Assembly (NCBI GenBank): GCA_049323035.1
Contig: JBMOLB010000005.1
Span: 868,001 to 932,000, forward strand
Source of the DNA: GWC2-37-13 sp049323035
GTDB taxonomy: Bacteria; Patescibacteriota; Microgenomatia; UBA1406; GWC2-37-13
DNA: 64,000 nucleotides
Reading direction: 5' to 3'
Below, piece after piece: positions 49,008 through 58,608 of the stretch (positions are counted from its first letter, which is position 1; every line of letters starts with the position of its first letter). Position numbers and translations under genes: made by a program. The notes under the pieces are model-generated. The model ran no database searches. It was not told the origin of the DNA and was given only the letters and a program-made list of their open reading frames with translations.

Positions 49008-52000
49008 ATGTCTACGAATCCCGAAATATCGGCAGTGATGCGGCAGTTGGAGTATAGGATTTTACCGATGATGCCCAGGCACGAAAAAATACGTTATATG
49101 GTTGACCATGCCAACCCCAACACCAATTGGGGCGAGATAGTAACCAAAAGCCTCAGACGTTTCCGGGAAAACCCGAAAAAAACGGACTTCAGGGAACAAT
49201 TTGGAAATGATCTGACAGCCTTTCTTTTTTTTAAAAACAGGGAAAGATATAACCCAGCAACATATGATCTGGAAAAAGAAAAAAGACAAATTAAAGCCGT
49301 CACCGCATTTCTTGAAGGGAAACACATTCACATGGGAACAAGAGAGGGTAAAACTTCGACGGTTTTTCCGATAACAAGCATTGTCGACGCCCTGACTTCC
49401 GAAATCGGATCCTCGCTGCTTGTCGGCAGCGACGAAGTGCTTTTGGGAAAACTCAAAAAACACGCCCAATTCTTCACCAGCGCCTTATCCGAAATATCCC
49501 CGGAACTCCAATTGGGATTCGAGAACAAAAAAAGCGAAAGAGGAGATAGGGGATTGGGCAAAGATTCGAAAGACAGAATGGTCAGGGAAACCATATTGGG
49601 AGAAGGATTCTCGGAGAAAACAAGGGTGGATATCAGGGATACGTACTGGAAGGAATCGGTCGAATCAGATCGTCATGAGGACCCCAAACCTAAACCCAAT
49701 ACTATCTATCTCGGGACAGACCGGGATGCCGTTTTCGAACACGCCGAAGACTCGGAAAAATTCATGAAGGAAACGGGGAACATTTATTTTGACGAAGCAG
49801 ATGTTCCCTATGGGCGAAGATCGCCATATTCAACAATAGACGAAAACCAATATTACGCCCCGTCCGAAATGGAGGATTCCGTCGTCGAATGGATGAGGCG
49901 TTTTATCGTCTTCAGGCAGATCAATCCGGATAAATTTGTCGTCGGTGACAGCGGATATGATCTCCCCGGCAAGGATAGCGCAAGATTAAGGAGATTGAGG
50001 ATATCAAGGGAAGTGTCCGATATCAGTGGGTCTCGCGGGAGCAGAGTGCGTGACGCCTTTATGGAAGGCGTAGGAATAATCGCAAAGAAAATGGGTTTTG
50101 GTCAGTCCGAAGAAAAGCAGCTTGCCCGCAACCTGCAAGGCAAAATGATTGAGTATGAGTCGGAGCATCCTGACTTGGATTACGAAAAAATCGGAACCGA
50201 TCTGGCAAGGCTTCACAAGAAGAAAGGCCTTTTGTATACCATGGAAGGTGGCGAGCCCAAGGTCCGAGATTCGTATATTGATCAGATGCTCCATGACCAT
50301 AAATTCTCCTCAAACGAGCAGTTGAATATTTTGGCGATGGAAGGCGAATTTGATTTCGTGCCTTTAAATCCGGTTGCATTCAAAACCACCACATTCCAGA
50401 GTTTTGCGAAAGCGATGGGAGGCAAACTCCACTGTGCCTCGGGAACCCTGATGTTTCCGGATCCGGAAACTCATAAGATATCAAGTTCGGCATTTGCGTC
50501 ATTTCTTAAGGCGTCAACCGGAAACGATATAGAAGTCATCAGTCCTCCTGCCATAAAATCGGTGCCTGACGCCAGGGTTTCGGCAACCGAGAACGAATCG
50601 ATTGACGGGCTCATAAACTCGATTCCCGATAAACCGACCCTCGTTGTCAGCTACCACCTGGATAACAGTTCGAAGATTTACAGGCAACTGGTAAAAAAAA
50701 TAGGCGTTGAGGAATTCAATAAAATAGCCGAGAACAAAAGACCAAAAGATCAGAGGGGAATAGATGCATTGATAGATAAGCTTGGGCAGGCGAAAGTCGC
50801 TTATGTGAGAAGCAAGCCTTCCGACCCCAGGGAGCTTGAGGCGTACGAAAGGGAAAGCGAAAAAACATATTCCGATCTGGCCGAGGGCAAATTGCGGGTA
50901 GTGGTTTCATCAGGAGCCGCCGGTTTCGGGGTAGACATCATAAAGAACGACGGAAGCTTTCCCGACCTCCATGTGGCGCTTCATGACTTGCCGACCAACC
51001 GGGCCCAATTGATGCAGATATTCGGACGAAGGGGCGCTCCGGGCGACGATTTTTCCTGGCACGTATCCGAAGAATTCCTTGAGCCGTATATAATGCTGTT
51101 TGAAGAAAGAAGCGGAATGATACAAAACGCCTTGGGGAATTGGGACAGGGATGAGGTAAGGCGCCAGATCAAGGATGCCATCAAGGATCCAAAAAACAGC
51201 CGCACGCTCATGCTCAAAATATTAAGGAATTCCGAGGCTGCCGAGTCCCAGGACGACGAGATGACGATCCTGATGGATCAGTATACCGATAAGTTAGGCA
51301 CGGCCATTAAAAGAAGCGTCAGGGACAAACTCATCGGGTTACCCGGGATCATAAACGAGGCACAGGAAGGAAATCGGGACGGAGCCGGTTTCAAAAAGCA
51401 CGAATTGGAGCAGGTGAAAAAGAAAAATGGAATTTTTTCGGTTTTGTCGATGACCGACGAGGAATTTGAGGCTTACAGGCAAGCACTGTCAGACAAAGAT
51501 ATTGAAGCTTTGCATGAAAATTTGGGAAAGAATGCCAAGCAGGCGACGGCCATATTGAATAAACTATTACCCGGCCTTGATGATTTGACCGGAAGCCTTC
51601 AAGACCTGTTGGTTGGCATAAGCACCTCGAATAACGCGGAACGGGTAAAGGAACGCTTGACGAAACTACGAAGCATAATTCTCGAACACGGGTGGGATGG
51701 TGTCTCCGAGCAAGATGCGGTCTTCCTGTCGGCATTGATGGGCGTTCCGGGAGGAATGAAGGAGTTTGTTTCGAGTTTCAGGGCTTTGGTTCCTCCCGAG
51801 GTCCAATCAAAAGATCCGAGATTCCAAGTCCTAAGCCTTAACCGCTATCTTTTGGACCACGGTCAGATCGATTCGTATGCAAACTCATGGTACGAATACC
51901 GGTCCCAAATCCTCAAAGGATTCAGGGATACGGTCAAGGAAAATGGAACGCTGTATTTGCATGCGAAATTGGATCCTACCATGCGGCAGGAATTTGCCGA

Positions 52001-52241
52001 AGTCAAGGATGATCCCGAAGTCAAGGGGATATCCTGGGGTATATTGACCGTCTGGGAAGGAAAGAAATTCCAGAGATTTGTAGCCTATAAGAAGGAAAAC
52101 GATACTTTCTTCTTGCAATCCGAGGATGGCGACGCATTATCCTATCCAAGCCTGGATGAGTTAAGAAATGCTTTTCAAAAGATATTTTCGGAAAAAACGT
52201 ACAACTTGTACAGATCCGGATATAGTTTTTTGACAAATTGA
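49008..52241 (+). CDS. Divergent SecA-like DEAD-box ATPase, 1077 aa
   Basis: SecA-type motor motifs are visible in order: Walker A GTREGKTS at 110-117 (SecA has TGEGKT), DEAD box at 262-265 in YFDEADVPYG, a motif V-like VVVSSGAAGFGVDI near residue 640, and motif VI NRAQLMQIFGRRGAPGDDF near 664, parallel to the SecA 'GRSGRQGDPG' region. SecA drives protein export through SecYEG. This protein is highly diverged and has a long unassigned C-terminal part (about 730-1077). It has no zinc-finger tail. It sits before a lipoprotein gene and may be an accessory export motor (SecA2-like) or an RNA helicase-like protein. TATCAT lies seven bases before the ATG. Confidence 0.75.
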   Translation: MSTNPEISAVMRQLEYRILPMMPRHEKIRYMVDHANPNTNWGEIVTKSLRRFRENPKKTDFREQFGNDLTAFLFFKNRERYNPATYDLEKEKRQIKAVTAFLEGKHIHMGTREGKTSTVFPITSIVDALTSEIGSSLLVGSDEVLLGKLKKHAQFFTSALSEISPELQLGFENKKSERGDRGLGKDSKDRMVRETILGEGFSEKTRVDIRDTYWKESVESDRHEDPKPKPNTIYLGTDRDAVFEHAEDSEKFMKETGNIYFDEADVPYGRRSPYSTIDENQYYAPSEMEDSVVEWMRRFIVFRQINPDKFVVGDSGYDLPGKDSARLRRLRISREVSDISGSRGSRVRDAFMEGVGIIAKKMGFGQSEEKQLARNLQGKMIEYESEHPDLDYEKIGTDLARLHKKKGLLYTMEGGEPKVRDSYIDQMLHDHKFSSNEQLNILAMEGEFDFVPLNPVAFKTTTFQSFAKAMGGKLHCASGTLMFPDPETHKISSSAFASFLKASTGNDIEVISPPAIKSVPDARVSATENESIDGLINSIPDKPTLVVSYHLDNSSKIYRQLVKKIGVEEFNKIAENKRPKDQRGIDALIDKLGQAKVAYVRSKPSDPRELEAYERESEKTYSDLAEGKLRVVVSSGAAGFGVDIIKNDGSFPDLHVALHDLPTNRAQLMQIFGRRGAPGDDFSWHVSEEFLEPYIMLFEERSGMIQNALGNWDRDEVRRQIKDAIKDPKNSRTLMLKILRNSEAAESQDDEMTILMDQYTDKLGTAIKRSVRDKLIGLPGIINEAQEGNRDGAGFKKHELEQVKKKNGIFSVLSMTDEEFEAYRQALSDKDIEALHENLGKNAKQATAILNKLLPGLDDLTGSLQDLLVGISTSNNAERVKERLTKLRSIILEHGWDGVSEQDAVFLSALMGVPGGMKEFVSSFRALVPPEVQSKDPRFQVLSLNRYLLDHGQIDSYANSWYEYRSQILKGFRDTVKENGTLYLHAKLDPTMRQEFAEVKDDPEVKGISWGILTVWEGKKFQRFVAYKKENDTFFLQSEDGDALSYPSLDELRNAFQKIFSEKTYNLYRSGYSFLTN

Positions 52242-52258
52242 CTTTTAGGGTGTATACT
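52230..52258 (+). promoter_or_regulatory. Strong promoter of the 669-aa lipoprotein gene
   Basis: TTGACA (52230-52235), 17 bp, TATACT (52253-52258), then 11 bases to ATG at 52270. The -35 box is perfect and overlaps the last codons of the SecA-like gene. The expected leader is only about four bases long. Confidence 0.8.
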
Positions 52259-52269
52259 ATTTCCGTAAA

Positions 52270-54279
52270 ATGCCTAACGAAAACTTTATCACCAGGGCAG
52301 CCAGAACCATTAGCCATGGGCACGGCCACTTCAGGGCCCCGAGCGGGGTCCATAGGCCTCTTCTTACAAGGCCGGAGTTTTACGCAACAGTTATTCCCTT
52401 GACTTTACTGACCACGTCCTGCATGCCGCCTGGAGGAGCCGAATCCACCCCGGGACCAACCGTAATCGAAACACCCAAACCGTTGAGCCAACTGGTCGCC
52501 GAGCAAATCAAGGCAGGCGATCCATTGGCGGGTTACAGTTCAACCGCCTCAAGACGCGATGACGCCTTCATCAAGGAACAGGAGGCGCAGCATGGCAAAT
52601 TGGACTTTTCCCAGGTGATTGTCGGCATCGACGCCAACAACCAACCGGTGATGTCCGAAATATTTAATTTTGAAAACGGGTCTTACGTGGTTTTCTATGA
52701 CAAGGACGGCAAAGCGGTCTCGGACATGTCCGAAATAAAGATCAATTACGGATATGACACATCCGATAACCTGGTACTGAATTTCAAAGCCGATATCGAT
52801 AATGGCGACGGAAAAACAACCGCAAAACAATTCCTGACTTTCACATCCCAGACAACCCTGGACCAGTTAGGTCCCGACGTTATCAGGAAACTTCAGGAGG
52901 GGGACGAAGCCATCAACAAGCAGTTGCTCGGCAATTTCGAACCAGACCAGCTGATTTACATAGACTACATCAATCCTCAAACAAAACAATCGGTTACTTG
53001 GAAAAATACCTCTCCCAACTGGGGCAAGATCAAACAGTTCATAAGCGGTCTTAACCCGCTTTATGCCAGCCCGGTTCATGCCGCACCTGCCGAACCAACC
53101 GTTGAGGCAACCGCAACGATTCCCGCAACCCCGTCCGTAAAAACGGAAACCATCGAGGGCAAATCGTACACAGTCACGGGATACGAGGCCAGGGACAACT
53201 CCGGGGTGCTCCAATACATTAAGGACACGAATGGAAAATGGATTAAGGCTCCGCCCGAGGTAGACGTGCCGGTTGACACCGGCTTGGCGACAAGATTGGG
53301 CACGGATTTTGCCCTGACCGCCGACGGAACCGGAATTACGGGCGTCGACGGATTGACGATCGACCGAAAAAATGGCACGGCAACTTTCAATTTCGACGGC
53401 AAGGGGGAGGAGACCTTCAGCACCTCCGACATCCATGTCGTGACCAAGGATATCAATGGCCAGCCTATGGAGCCAACCCTTTTGATGGCCGGATATGCGT
53501 GGAATCCGGAAGCCGGTAAATGGGAGATCTACAACCCCGGTTTCCCGATGGACACCGCCCCGAAAGACTCGTTGGGTTGGTTTAACCAAAATGACATTGC
53601 TAACGGCAACTGGCTGAGGTGGCACCAGAGGGTGCTTGAAGATCTGGCAAAACAAAACGGATTCAAGAATGCGGAGGAGTACTTGAAAGAACTATTCAAA
53701 AACGCCATGGTGCCTGATAATTGGTATGCGCAGGAAACATTGATCGATGACAGAGACTTGAATAACGATGGAACAAAAGACGTTCTACATCTCAGAAAGC
53801 TTGTTTGGACAAGCGGGGAATACAATTCGAGTCTTCCAGTTAGCCAAAAGGAGATAATTAAGAAAGATCAGTTTCCATGGAGGGGGGGGTTGAGCTTCAG
53901 TTTTCTTGCCGACTCTGACTGTGTTATCGTTTCATTTGATGTACAAAACGGTGATAAAAGCAAGACTTCAGTGCCAACGGTATTGGATAGCGTTTTATGG
54001 ACAAATTTCAGCGATAGTAATGGTTTTGAGCGAGCTGCTTTGGCCAGCGGACACGAAACTAAAAGATCCTCTGATACCGAAAGTTGGGTATTCGGGCTTG
54101 TCATAAATAATCTACCCGATGCGACGATGACAAATTCGATGGGCGAGAGCGATGTTGCGATCACAAAGGAACCTGTCGCGGCCCAAAGAAGGGAAGAAAC
54201 CATCGTTGGATCCAAAGTCTCACCGGTCGCCGGGCTCGAAATATGGGGTTCAATCGTCTTGAATAATTATCACGAATAA
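52270..54279 (+). CDS. Large predicted surface lipoprotein, 669 aa
   Basis: A charged N-terminal region of about 38 residues precedes a hydrophobic segment ending LLTTSC, which looks like a lipobox with Cys51. A Thr/Pro-rich spacer follows. The middle part has several beta-rich modules with VTGYEARDNSGV and GLTIDRKNGTATF. Near residue 497 there is DRDLNNDGTKDVLHL, a calcium-binding loop of the FG-GAP/dockerin kind. The C-terminal 150 residues are unassigned. It is probably exported and anchored on the surface. The unusually long n-region before the helix is odd; a later start is possible, but the promoter supports this one. Confidence 0.7.
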   Translation: MPNENFITRAARTISHGHGHFRAPSGVHRPLLTRPEFYATVIPLTLLTTSCMPPGGAESTPGPTVIETPKPLSQLVAEQIKAGDPLAGYSSTASRRDDAFIKEQEAQHGKLDFSQVIVGIDANNQPVMSEIFNFENGSYVVFYDKDGKAVSDMSEIKINYGYDTSDNLVLNFKADIDNGDGKTTAKQFLTFTSQTTLDQLGPDVIRKLQEGDEAINKQLLGNFEPDQLIYIDYINPQTKQSVTWKNTSPNWGKIKQFISGLNPLYASPVHAAPAEPTVEATATIPATPSVKTETIEGKSYTVTGYEARDNSGVLQYIKDTNGKWIKAPPEVDVPVDTGLATRLGTDFALTADGTGITGVDGLTIDRKNGTATFNFDGKGEETFSTSDIHVVTKDINGQPMEPTLLMAGYAWNPEAGKWEIYNPGFPMDTAPKDSLGWFNQNDIANGNWLRWHQRVLEDLAKQNGFKNAEEYLKELFKNAMVPDNWYAQETLIDDRDLNNDGTKDVLHLRKLVWTSGEYNSSLPVSQKEIIKKDQFPWRGGLSFSFLADSDCVIVSFDVQNGDKSKTSVPTVLDSVLWTNFSDSNGFERAALASGHETKRSSDTESWVFGLVINNLPDATMTNSMGESDVAITKEPVAAQRREETIVGSKVSPVAGLEIWGSIVLNNYHE

Positions 54280-54286
54280 CGAACCC

Positions 54287-54315
54287 TTGATTTTTACAGA
54301 AATATAGTCCATACT
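54287..54315 (+). promoter_or_regulatory. Promoter of the TSP1-like protein gene
   Basis: TTGATT (54287-54292), 17 bp, CATACT (54310-54315), then seven bases to ATG at 54323. It predicts a leaderless transcript. Confidence 0.65.
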
Positions 54316-54322
54316 CGTAGAT

Positions 54323-55543
54323 ATGAGGTGGATTAAGAACATATTCTTTCTTCTTTTGTTTCTGGCGATGATGTTTTCGGTTGCGGCAAATATAAGTCTT
54401 GCCTACAATGTTCCCCCTCCCCCGGGTGGCACCGTGCCGCCTACCTATACTTCGGGTGGATACAGTCCGGAGGTAATGCGTGAAACATATTGTCCTGATG
54501 GAATATGTACTGAAGGGTGGGAAACCGGCGGCAACTGGCAGGGAGAAGGTACTTATGCGGGTTTTTATCAGGCTCCAAATGGAAATTATTATCCAATCGG
54601 AGTAGGCAACGCCGTCACAGGCAATAACGGAGGAGGTGGCGGAGGCCCGGAGGATCCGGGAACAGGCGCTTGCACCGGAGTTTATGGATCGTGTACCACC
54701 TGGTCAACATGCTCACTCAAATGCGGAGGAGGCACCCAAATACAATACTGTTTTGATACCGGATGCGGCAATCTTCAGGAGAATACCCAAAGCTGCAATA
54801 CCCAGGCCTGCGGACCTTGGACCAAGATGAAGAACAGTTCCTACATCTCAAGAAACTCCTTGACGAGCATGATTGCCTTGAGCCCGACGGCCTATGACGC
54901 CGATGACACGACGCAGAACTACTTTATCGTCGGCGCGGGGGGAGTGGTTGCCGCACCCAGCATAGACATCGACATCTCAAACACCAATCCAACCGCAAAA
55001 ACCAGCGACCCGGAATACAAACTTATATACACCCCAAGCACCTATTCCATGACGCCGACGGCCTACCTCGAGTACATAAGGGCAAGGAAACAGGTGCAGA
55101 CGGTCGGAAGCATTGACGCAATCACCTCGTCGGGCACATATGTCATAAACGGCGACGTTACCGTCAATTCCGACTCGGCACCGTTTGATTTACCAAATAA
55201 TATTGTTTTGGTTGTGACGGGGACCGTTACGGTCGACCCGTCAGCTGGTAATACCTTTGCGCCAACAGGCTCCGTCGCCATTATTGCCACGACCATAAAC
55301 TTTAATCCCGCCGTCACCCAGGCCACCGGCATTTTCGTCGCCGGAAGTTTGGACACGGGGACGACCGCCAATCAGGGGCTGAAGATCGTCGGCAACCTGG
55401 TCAGCCAGACTGCCATTGCCAATAACAGGCAATGGTCAACCACGGATAAGCCGTCAGTTTTCATCAAGTTCGACCAAACCCTCTACATCGATCTCCTGCC
55501 GCACCTTGGCGTTGCCAGGTACGAGTGGACACAACAGCAGTAA
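54323..55543 (+). CDS. Secreted protein with thrombospondin type-1-like domain
   Basis: 406 aa with a clear signal peptide (about 1-27) and a Pro/Gly-rich start. Residues about 113-160 hold six or more cysteines in the order of a thrombospondin type-1 repeat, with WSTCSLKCGGGTQ and a closing CNTQACG. The following 240 residues are Thr/Val-rich with repeating beta strands (GDVTVNSDS; GTVTVDPSAG; GSVAIIAT; GIFVAGSL), probably a beta-helix. The end ...LLPHLGVARYEW is of a type that recurs in CPR surface proteins. It may act in adhesion to host cells or in a surface layer. Function not proven. Confidence 0.72.
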   Translation: MRWIKNIFFLLLFLAMMFSVAANISLAYNVPPPPGGTVPPTYTSGGYSPEVMRETYCPDGICTEGWETGGNWQGEGTYAGFYQAPNGNYYPIGVGNAVTGNNGGGGGGPEDPGTGACTGVYGSCTTWSTCSLKCGGGTQIQYCFDTGCGNLQENTQSCNTQACGPWTKMKNSSYISRNSLTSMIALSPTAYDADDTTQNYFIVGAGGVVAAPSIDIDISNTNPTAKTSDPEYKLIYTPSTYSMTPTAYLEYIRARKQVQTVGSIDAITSSGTYVINGDVTVNSDSAPFDLPNNIVLVVTGTVTVDPSAGNTFAPTGSVAIIATTINFNPAVTQATGIFVAGSLDTGTTANQGLKIVGNLVSQTAIANNRQWSTTDKPSVFIKFDQTLYIDLLPHLGVARYEWTQQQ

Positions 55544-55553
55544 ACCGCCTCCC

Positions 55554-57248
55554 TCACAATCCGAACGGGCAGACGTTGTAGATGATCGCGCACAAGTACT
55601 TTGCGCGTTTGCGATAATCCGGCTCAAGACCAGCCTCTCTGTTGGCGTCTTCAATTCTTTTAAAATAGGCGTTGGCCAATGCATCGGCTTTTTCCTTGCC
55701 GCTCAAATCCCTTTCCAGATGGTACGCCTGATAAAAAACATCAAGGTTGCTGGCGCTATAGGGATAATATCGGCTGAATCTTTTTAGGTAGACGTGCGCC
55801 GTTTCCCTGTCGCCGGTCTTCAAATAATTATTTGCAATGATGGATAAGGCTCTGGGATCGCCTGAATACAATCTTGCATAGAGCCGCAAAAATTGACCGT
55901 TCTTTCCGGGAGGCATGGCCGTGAGATGGCTTTCGAGCGCTTGTTGGCTAAACGGATATAGGTAAAAGGCGATTTTGTAATTCCTGCCGTCATAAAACAA
56001 GACGCTCATAAACATGCTCATGGCGACTGTGAAAAGGAAAATAGCCAAAGGAAAGACAAGGCGCCCGCCGCCGGCCACCGGCCCCTCTTTGTACAGAAGT
56101 CCGGCCAAGATAAAAAACAACAGTAAATACGAGTAGTTTCTTTGGGACGAGTCGGTCTGGAAAAGGAGAAACATGGAGACAAGGGTTATAAACAGGCTCA
56201 AGTGTTTTTTGTCAGCTTTAACAAATATCATGGCGATAACCAATACGAAGATAATCCCGGCCAAAAGCCCGTTTTCGGAAAAAACCTCCAAAAATATGTT
56301 GTCGGCCGTCCAGGAGATGGCGCCGGTATTGGTCGCATGGAGAGCGGACGCGTAAACAAAGTTATTAGGCCCGACGCCGAAAAACGGCCTTTCGCGAATG
56401 GATATTAGCGCGCTCCTGAAATATAAATTCCGATTACTCAGGAATGTTTTGTTATTTAGCCCCATACGCTTCTGTAGAATTCCGTTGGCAGTCTTTATGA
56501 ATGCGGGCGCGGATTTATAACTGACCGTCAAAAAGAAAAATGAAAGGCATAAACCGATAGTCAAGGCCGCAATCAGGGTCTTGGCCGAAAACAGCGACAC
56601 CTTTTTTTGCATAACCTGGTATGCCATCAGTATCAATCCGGCTTCAATAAACGCCAGATAGGCGGACCTCGAATAGGTTAATAGGAAAAAGGGGAGCATT
56701 ATCAAAAATAGCAGAAGGTGTCCGGTTTTTTTGCCGATAACGAAATAGGAAAAACTCATAATCACCGGGATCAGCAACAAGGCCCCCAGAGGATTATGGG
56801 TTTTGAAGTAGGCAAAAACGTATTGAAAGCCGCGATCCGGGATTAGGAATTCCCAACCAGCCGGCAAAAAATGGTTTATGAAGGCCGAGTAAAGGGCAAA
56901 CACAGCCGAGGCGGCAAAAACGAACACGGGTACGATCTTGATAAGGTCTTTATGGTTATACGCGTACAGGAAAATCAGAAACGTTGAGATACAGTAAAGG
57001 AGGTACTCAAAAGACCTTTGGACATTTACGGAAAAAACCACGGAGATTGCGGAAAAAAATACAAAAAGCCCGAATAGGGTGGTCATTTTCCCCGGCATGA
57101 AAATCTTTTTACCCCTGATAACGTCAAGGAGAAACAGGGATAAGGGAATGATTAATATCAGGGAGAATGCGGCTTCGCGGCCGTATTGAAGCCCAATCCC
57201 CTCTAAAAAAAAGACCAATCCGACGAGAATGACAAAAAAAACCTGCAT
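55554..57248 (-). CDS. O-antigen ligase/polymerase-like protein with TPR-like tail
   Basis: 564 aa. About 11 membrane helices, with LLTYSRSAYLAF and the loop FGVGPNNFVYASALH...DNIFLEVFSENGLLAGI, which are Wzy_C/WaaL features. After the last helix (about residue 425) the C-terminal 130 residues form helix pairs like tetratricopeptide repeats (LARLYSGDPRALSIIANNYLKTGD). Similar proteins attach glycans to pilins or lipid carriers outside the cell. It is convergent with the TSP1-like gene (10 bases) and next to a pilin-like gene, so an O-glycan ligase for pilins or surface proteins is possible. Confidence 0.8.
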   Translation of the reverse strand: MQVFFVILVGLVFFLEGIGLQYGREAAFSLILIIPLSLFLLDVIRGKKIFMPGKMTTLFGLFVFFSAISVVFSVNVQRSFEYLLYCISTFLIFLYAYNHKDLIKIVPVFVFAASAVFALYSAFINHFLPAGWEFLIPDRGFQYVFAYFKTHNPLGALLLIPVIMSFSYFVIGKKTGHLLLFLIMLPFFLLTYSRSAYLAFIEAGLILMAYQVMQKKVSLFSAKTLIAALTIGLCLSFFFLTVSYKSAPAFIKTANGILQKRMGLNNKTFLSNRNLYFRSALISIRERPFFGVGPNNFVYASALHATNTGAISWTADNIFLEVFSENGLLAGIIFVLVIAMIFVKADKKHLSLFITLVSMFLLFQTDSSQRNYSYLLLFFILAGLLYKEGPVAGGGRLVFPLAIFLFTVAMSMFMSVLFYDGRNYKIAFYLYPFSQQALESHLTAMPPGKNGQFLRLYARLYSGDPRALSIIANNYLKTGDRETAHVYLKRFSRYYPYSASNLDVFYQAYHLERDLSGKEKADALANAYFKRIEDANREAGLEPDYRKRAKYLCAIIYNVCPFGL

Positions 57249-57284
57249 GCCATAATAATAACAATATCCGGCATCTTTAACAGA

Positions 57285-57313
57285 TTGACAACGATATTTC
57301 GATGTTCTACTAT
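57285..57313 (+). promoter_or_regulatory. Promoter of the pilin-like gene
   Basis: TTGACA (57285-57290), 17 bp, TACTAT (57308-57313). AGGGAGAG at 57321-57328 before the ATG at 57344 could be a distant ribosome binding site. Confidence 0.6.
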
Positions 57314-57343
57314 TAAATCAAGAGGGAGAGACGACTCTTAGAT

Positions 57344-58126
57344 ATGAAAGTCCACAGGAAGCATAAGGTAAACAAAAGCCAAGTATCATTGATCATCGTT
57401 ATGCTTGTGGCCACCGTCATGACGGTCGTGCTGGCCGTCTCCTTCAATTCGATAGTAGATACCCAGTCGACAAAGCTGGAACAGGAGTCGCAAAAAGCCT
57501 TGTCGGTTGCGGAATCGGCCATAAGCGTAGCATTGAAAAACAAACAAACGGCGATCCTCGGTCCCGAAGGAAGCCCGGAACTGGCAGACATATCCGATTT
57601 CTCAGGAAGCGCCGCCTTGACATCGGTTACTTCGAAAACATTCACTTCCCCGACGATCGCAAAAGACACCGCCTACACTTTTTATCTTGGAAACTACGAT
57701 ACGGCCACGCAGACGATTGGGGCATCGGTTGCCGAGAATCTTGACGTCTGCATGAAGACCGGCGCCACCAATCCCGCCCTCGAGATCACCCTGGTCAAGA
57801 CAAGCGGCGTCAAGAAATACGTTCTCGACCCCAATACCGGCACTAGCGGCAGGATTCCAAACGCTTCCGTCGGATCGGCGGTCAGTTGCGGCACATCGAT
57901 AACCGTGCCGGCCGCGGACATTGGCACCGACAGCCAATTCCTGGTTGTGAGGGTATTTTTCACCAACACGGCGCTGACTTTTTCAAGAACCATAAGCAAT
58001 CTGCCGGTCCAAGGGACGACCGTTTCCTCCCAGGTGACATCGACAACCTCGGGGGTATCAAAAAAAGTCACCCTTTTTCAATCCTATCCCCAAATCCCGG
58101 CCGAATTCTTCGCCACAAACTTCTGA
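57344..58126 (+). CDS. Pilin-like or PilX-like membrane-anchored protein
   Basis: 260 aa. A short basic head (MKVHRKHKVNKSQ) precedes one long hydrophobic helix (about residues 14-37: VSLIIVMLVATVMTVVLAVSF) that continues as an amphipathic helix with a Gln/Glu pattern. This resembles type IV pilins or minor pilins, although a canonical Gly-Phe-x3-Glu cleavage site is missing. The rest is Thr/Ser/Val-rich and beta-type. It lies beside a putative glycan ligase and other surface genes. Confidence 0.6.
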   Translation: MKVHRKHKVNKSQVSLIIVMLVATVMTVVLAVSFNSIVDTQSTKLEQESQKALSVAESAISVALKNKQTAILGPEGSPELADISDFSGSAALTSVTSKTFTSPTIAKDTAYTFYLGNYDTATQTIGASVAENLDVCMKTGATNPALEITLVKTSGVKKYVLDPNTGTSGRIPNASVGSAVSCGTSITVPAADIGTDSQFLVVRVFFTNTALTFSRTISNLPVQGTTVSSQVTSTTSGVSKKVTLFQSYPQIPAEFFATNF

Positions 58127-58149
58127 TTGTCGTATAATTCACTGTATAT

Positions 58150-58605
58150 ATGGTCAAAAAACCCACCTGGGATGAATATTTTATGAGGCTGGCGGAGGTC
58201 GTCAAGGACCGGGCCGACTGCTTGAGGCGCCGTGTCGGGGCAATTATCGTCAAGGACTTGAGGATTATGGCGACCGGCTACAACGGAACCCCCCATAATA
58301 TCGCCGACTGTTCCCAAGGCGGATGCCTTAGGTGCCAACGCCGCAACAGCGGCGAACTTGAAAGCGGGGAAAAAGAGGAAAGTTGCGTCTGCATTCATGC
58401 CGAACAGAACGTCATAATCCAGGCCGCATATCTTGGATTGTCAACGAAGGGAGCCACCCTGTTTTCAACGACCAATCCGTGTTCGAGTTGCGCCAAAATG
58501 CTCATTAATGCCGGGATTGTCCGGGTGGTTTGCCGCATGGAACACCACGACGGTGAGGGAATAGAGCTTCTGAAAAAGGCCGGCGTCCAGGTAGACGTGA
58601 AATAA
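58150..58605 (+). CDS. dCMP deaminase (ComEB family)
   Basis: 151 aa. Zinc and catalytic residues of the cytidine/deoxycytidylate deaminase family: His83 and Glu85 in CIHAEQN, and Cys111 and Cys114 in NPCSSCAK. TGYNGTPHNIADC near residue 42 is typical of dCMP deaminases. It makes dUMP for thymidylate synthesis. TATAAT (58133-58138) lies 11 bases before the ATG. The glycoside hydrolase gene follows three bases later, though their roles are unrelated. Confidence 0.93.
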   Translation: MVKKPTWDEYFMRLAEVVKDRADCLRRRVGAIIVKDLRIMATGYNGTPHNIADCSQGGCLRCQRRNSGELESGEKEESCVCIHAEQNVIIQAAYLGLSTKGATLFSTTNPCSSCAKMLINAGIVRVVCRMEHHDGEGIELLKKAGVQVDVK

Positions 58606-58608
58606 ACA

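Noticed and set aside
52867..53655. Minus-strand ORF of 262 codons
   Set aside because: It lies opposite the lipoprotein gene, which has a strong promoter and coherent domains; no motif was found in the antisense frame.
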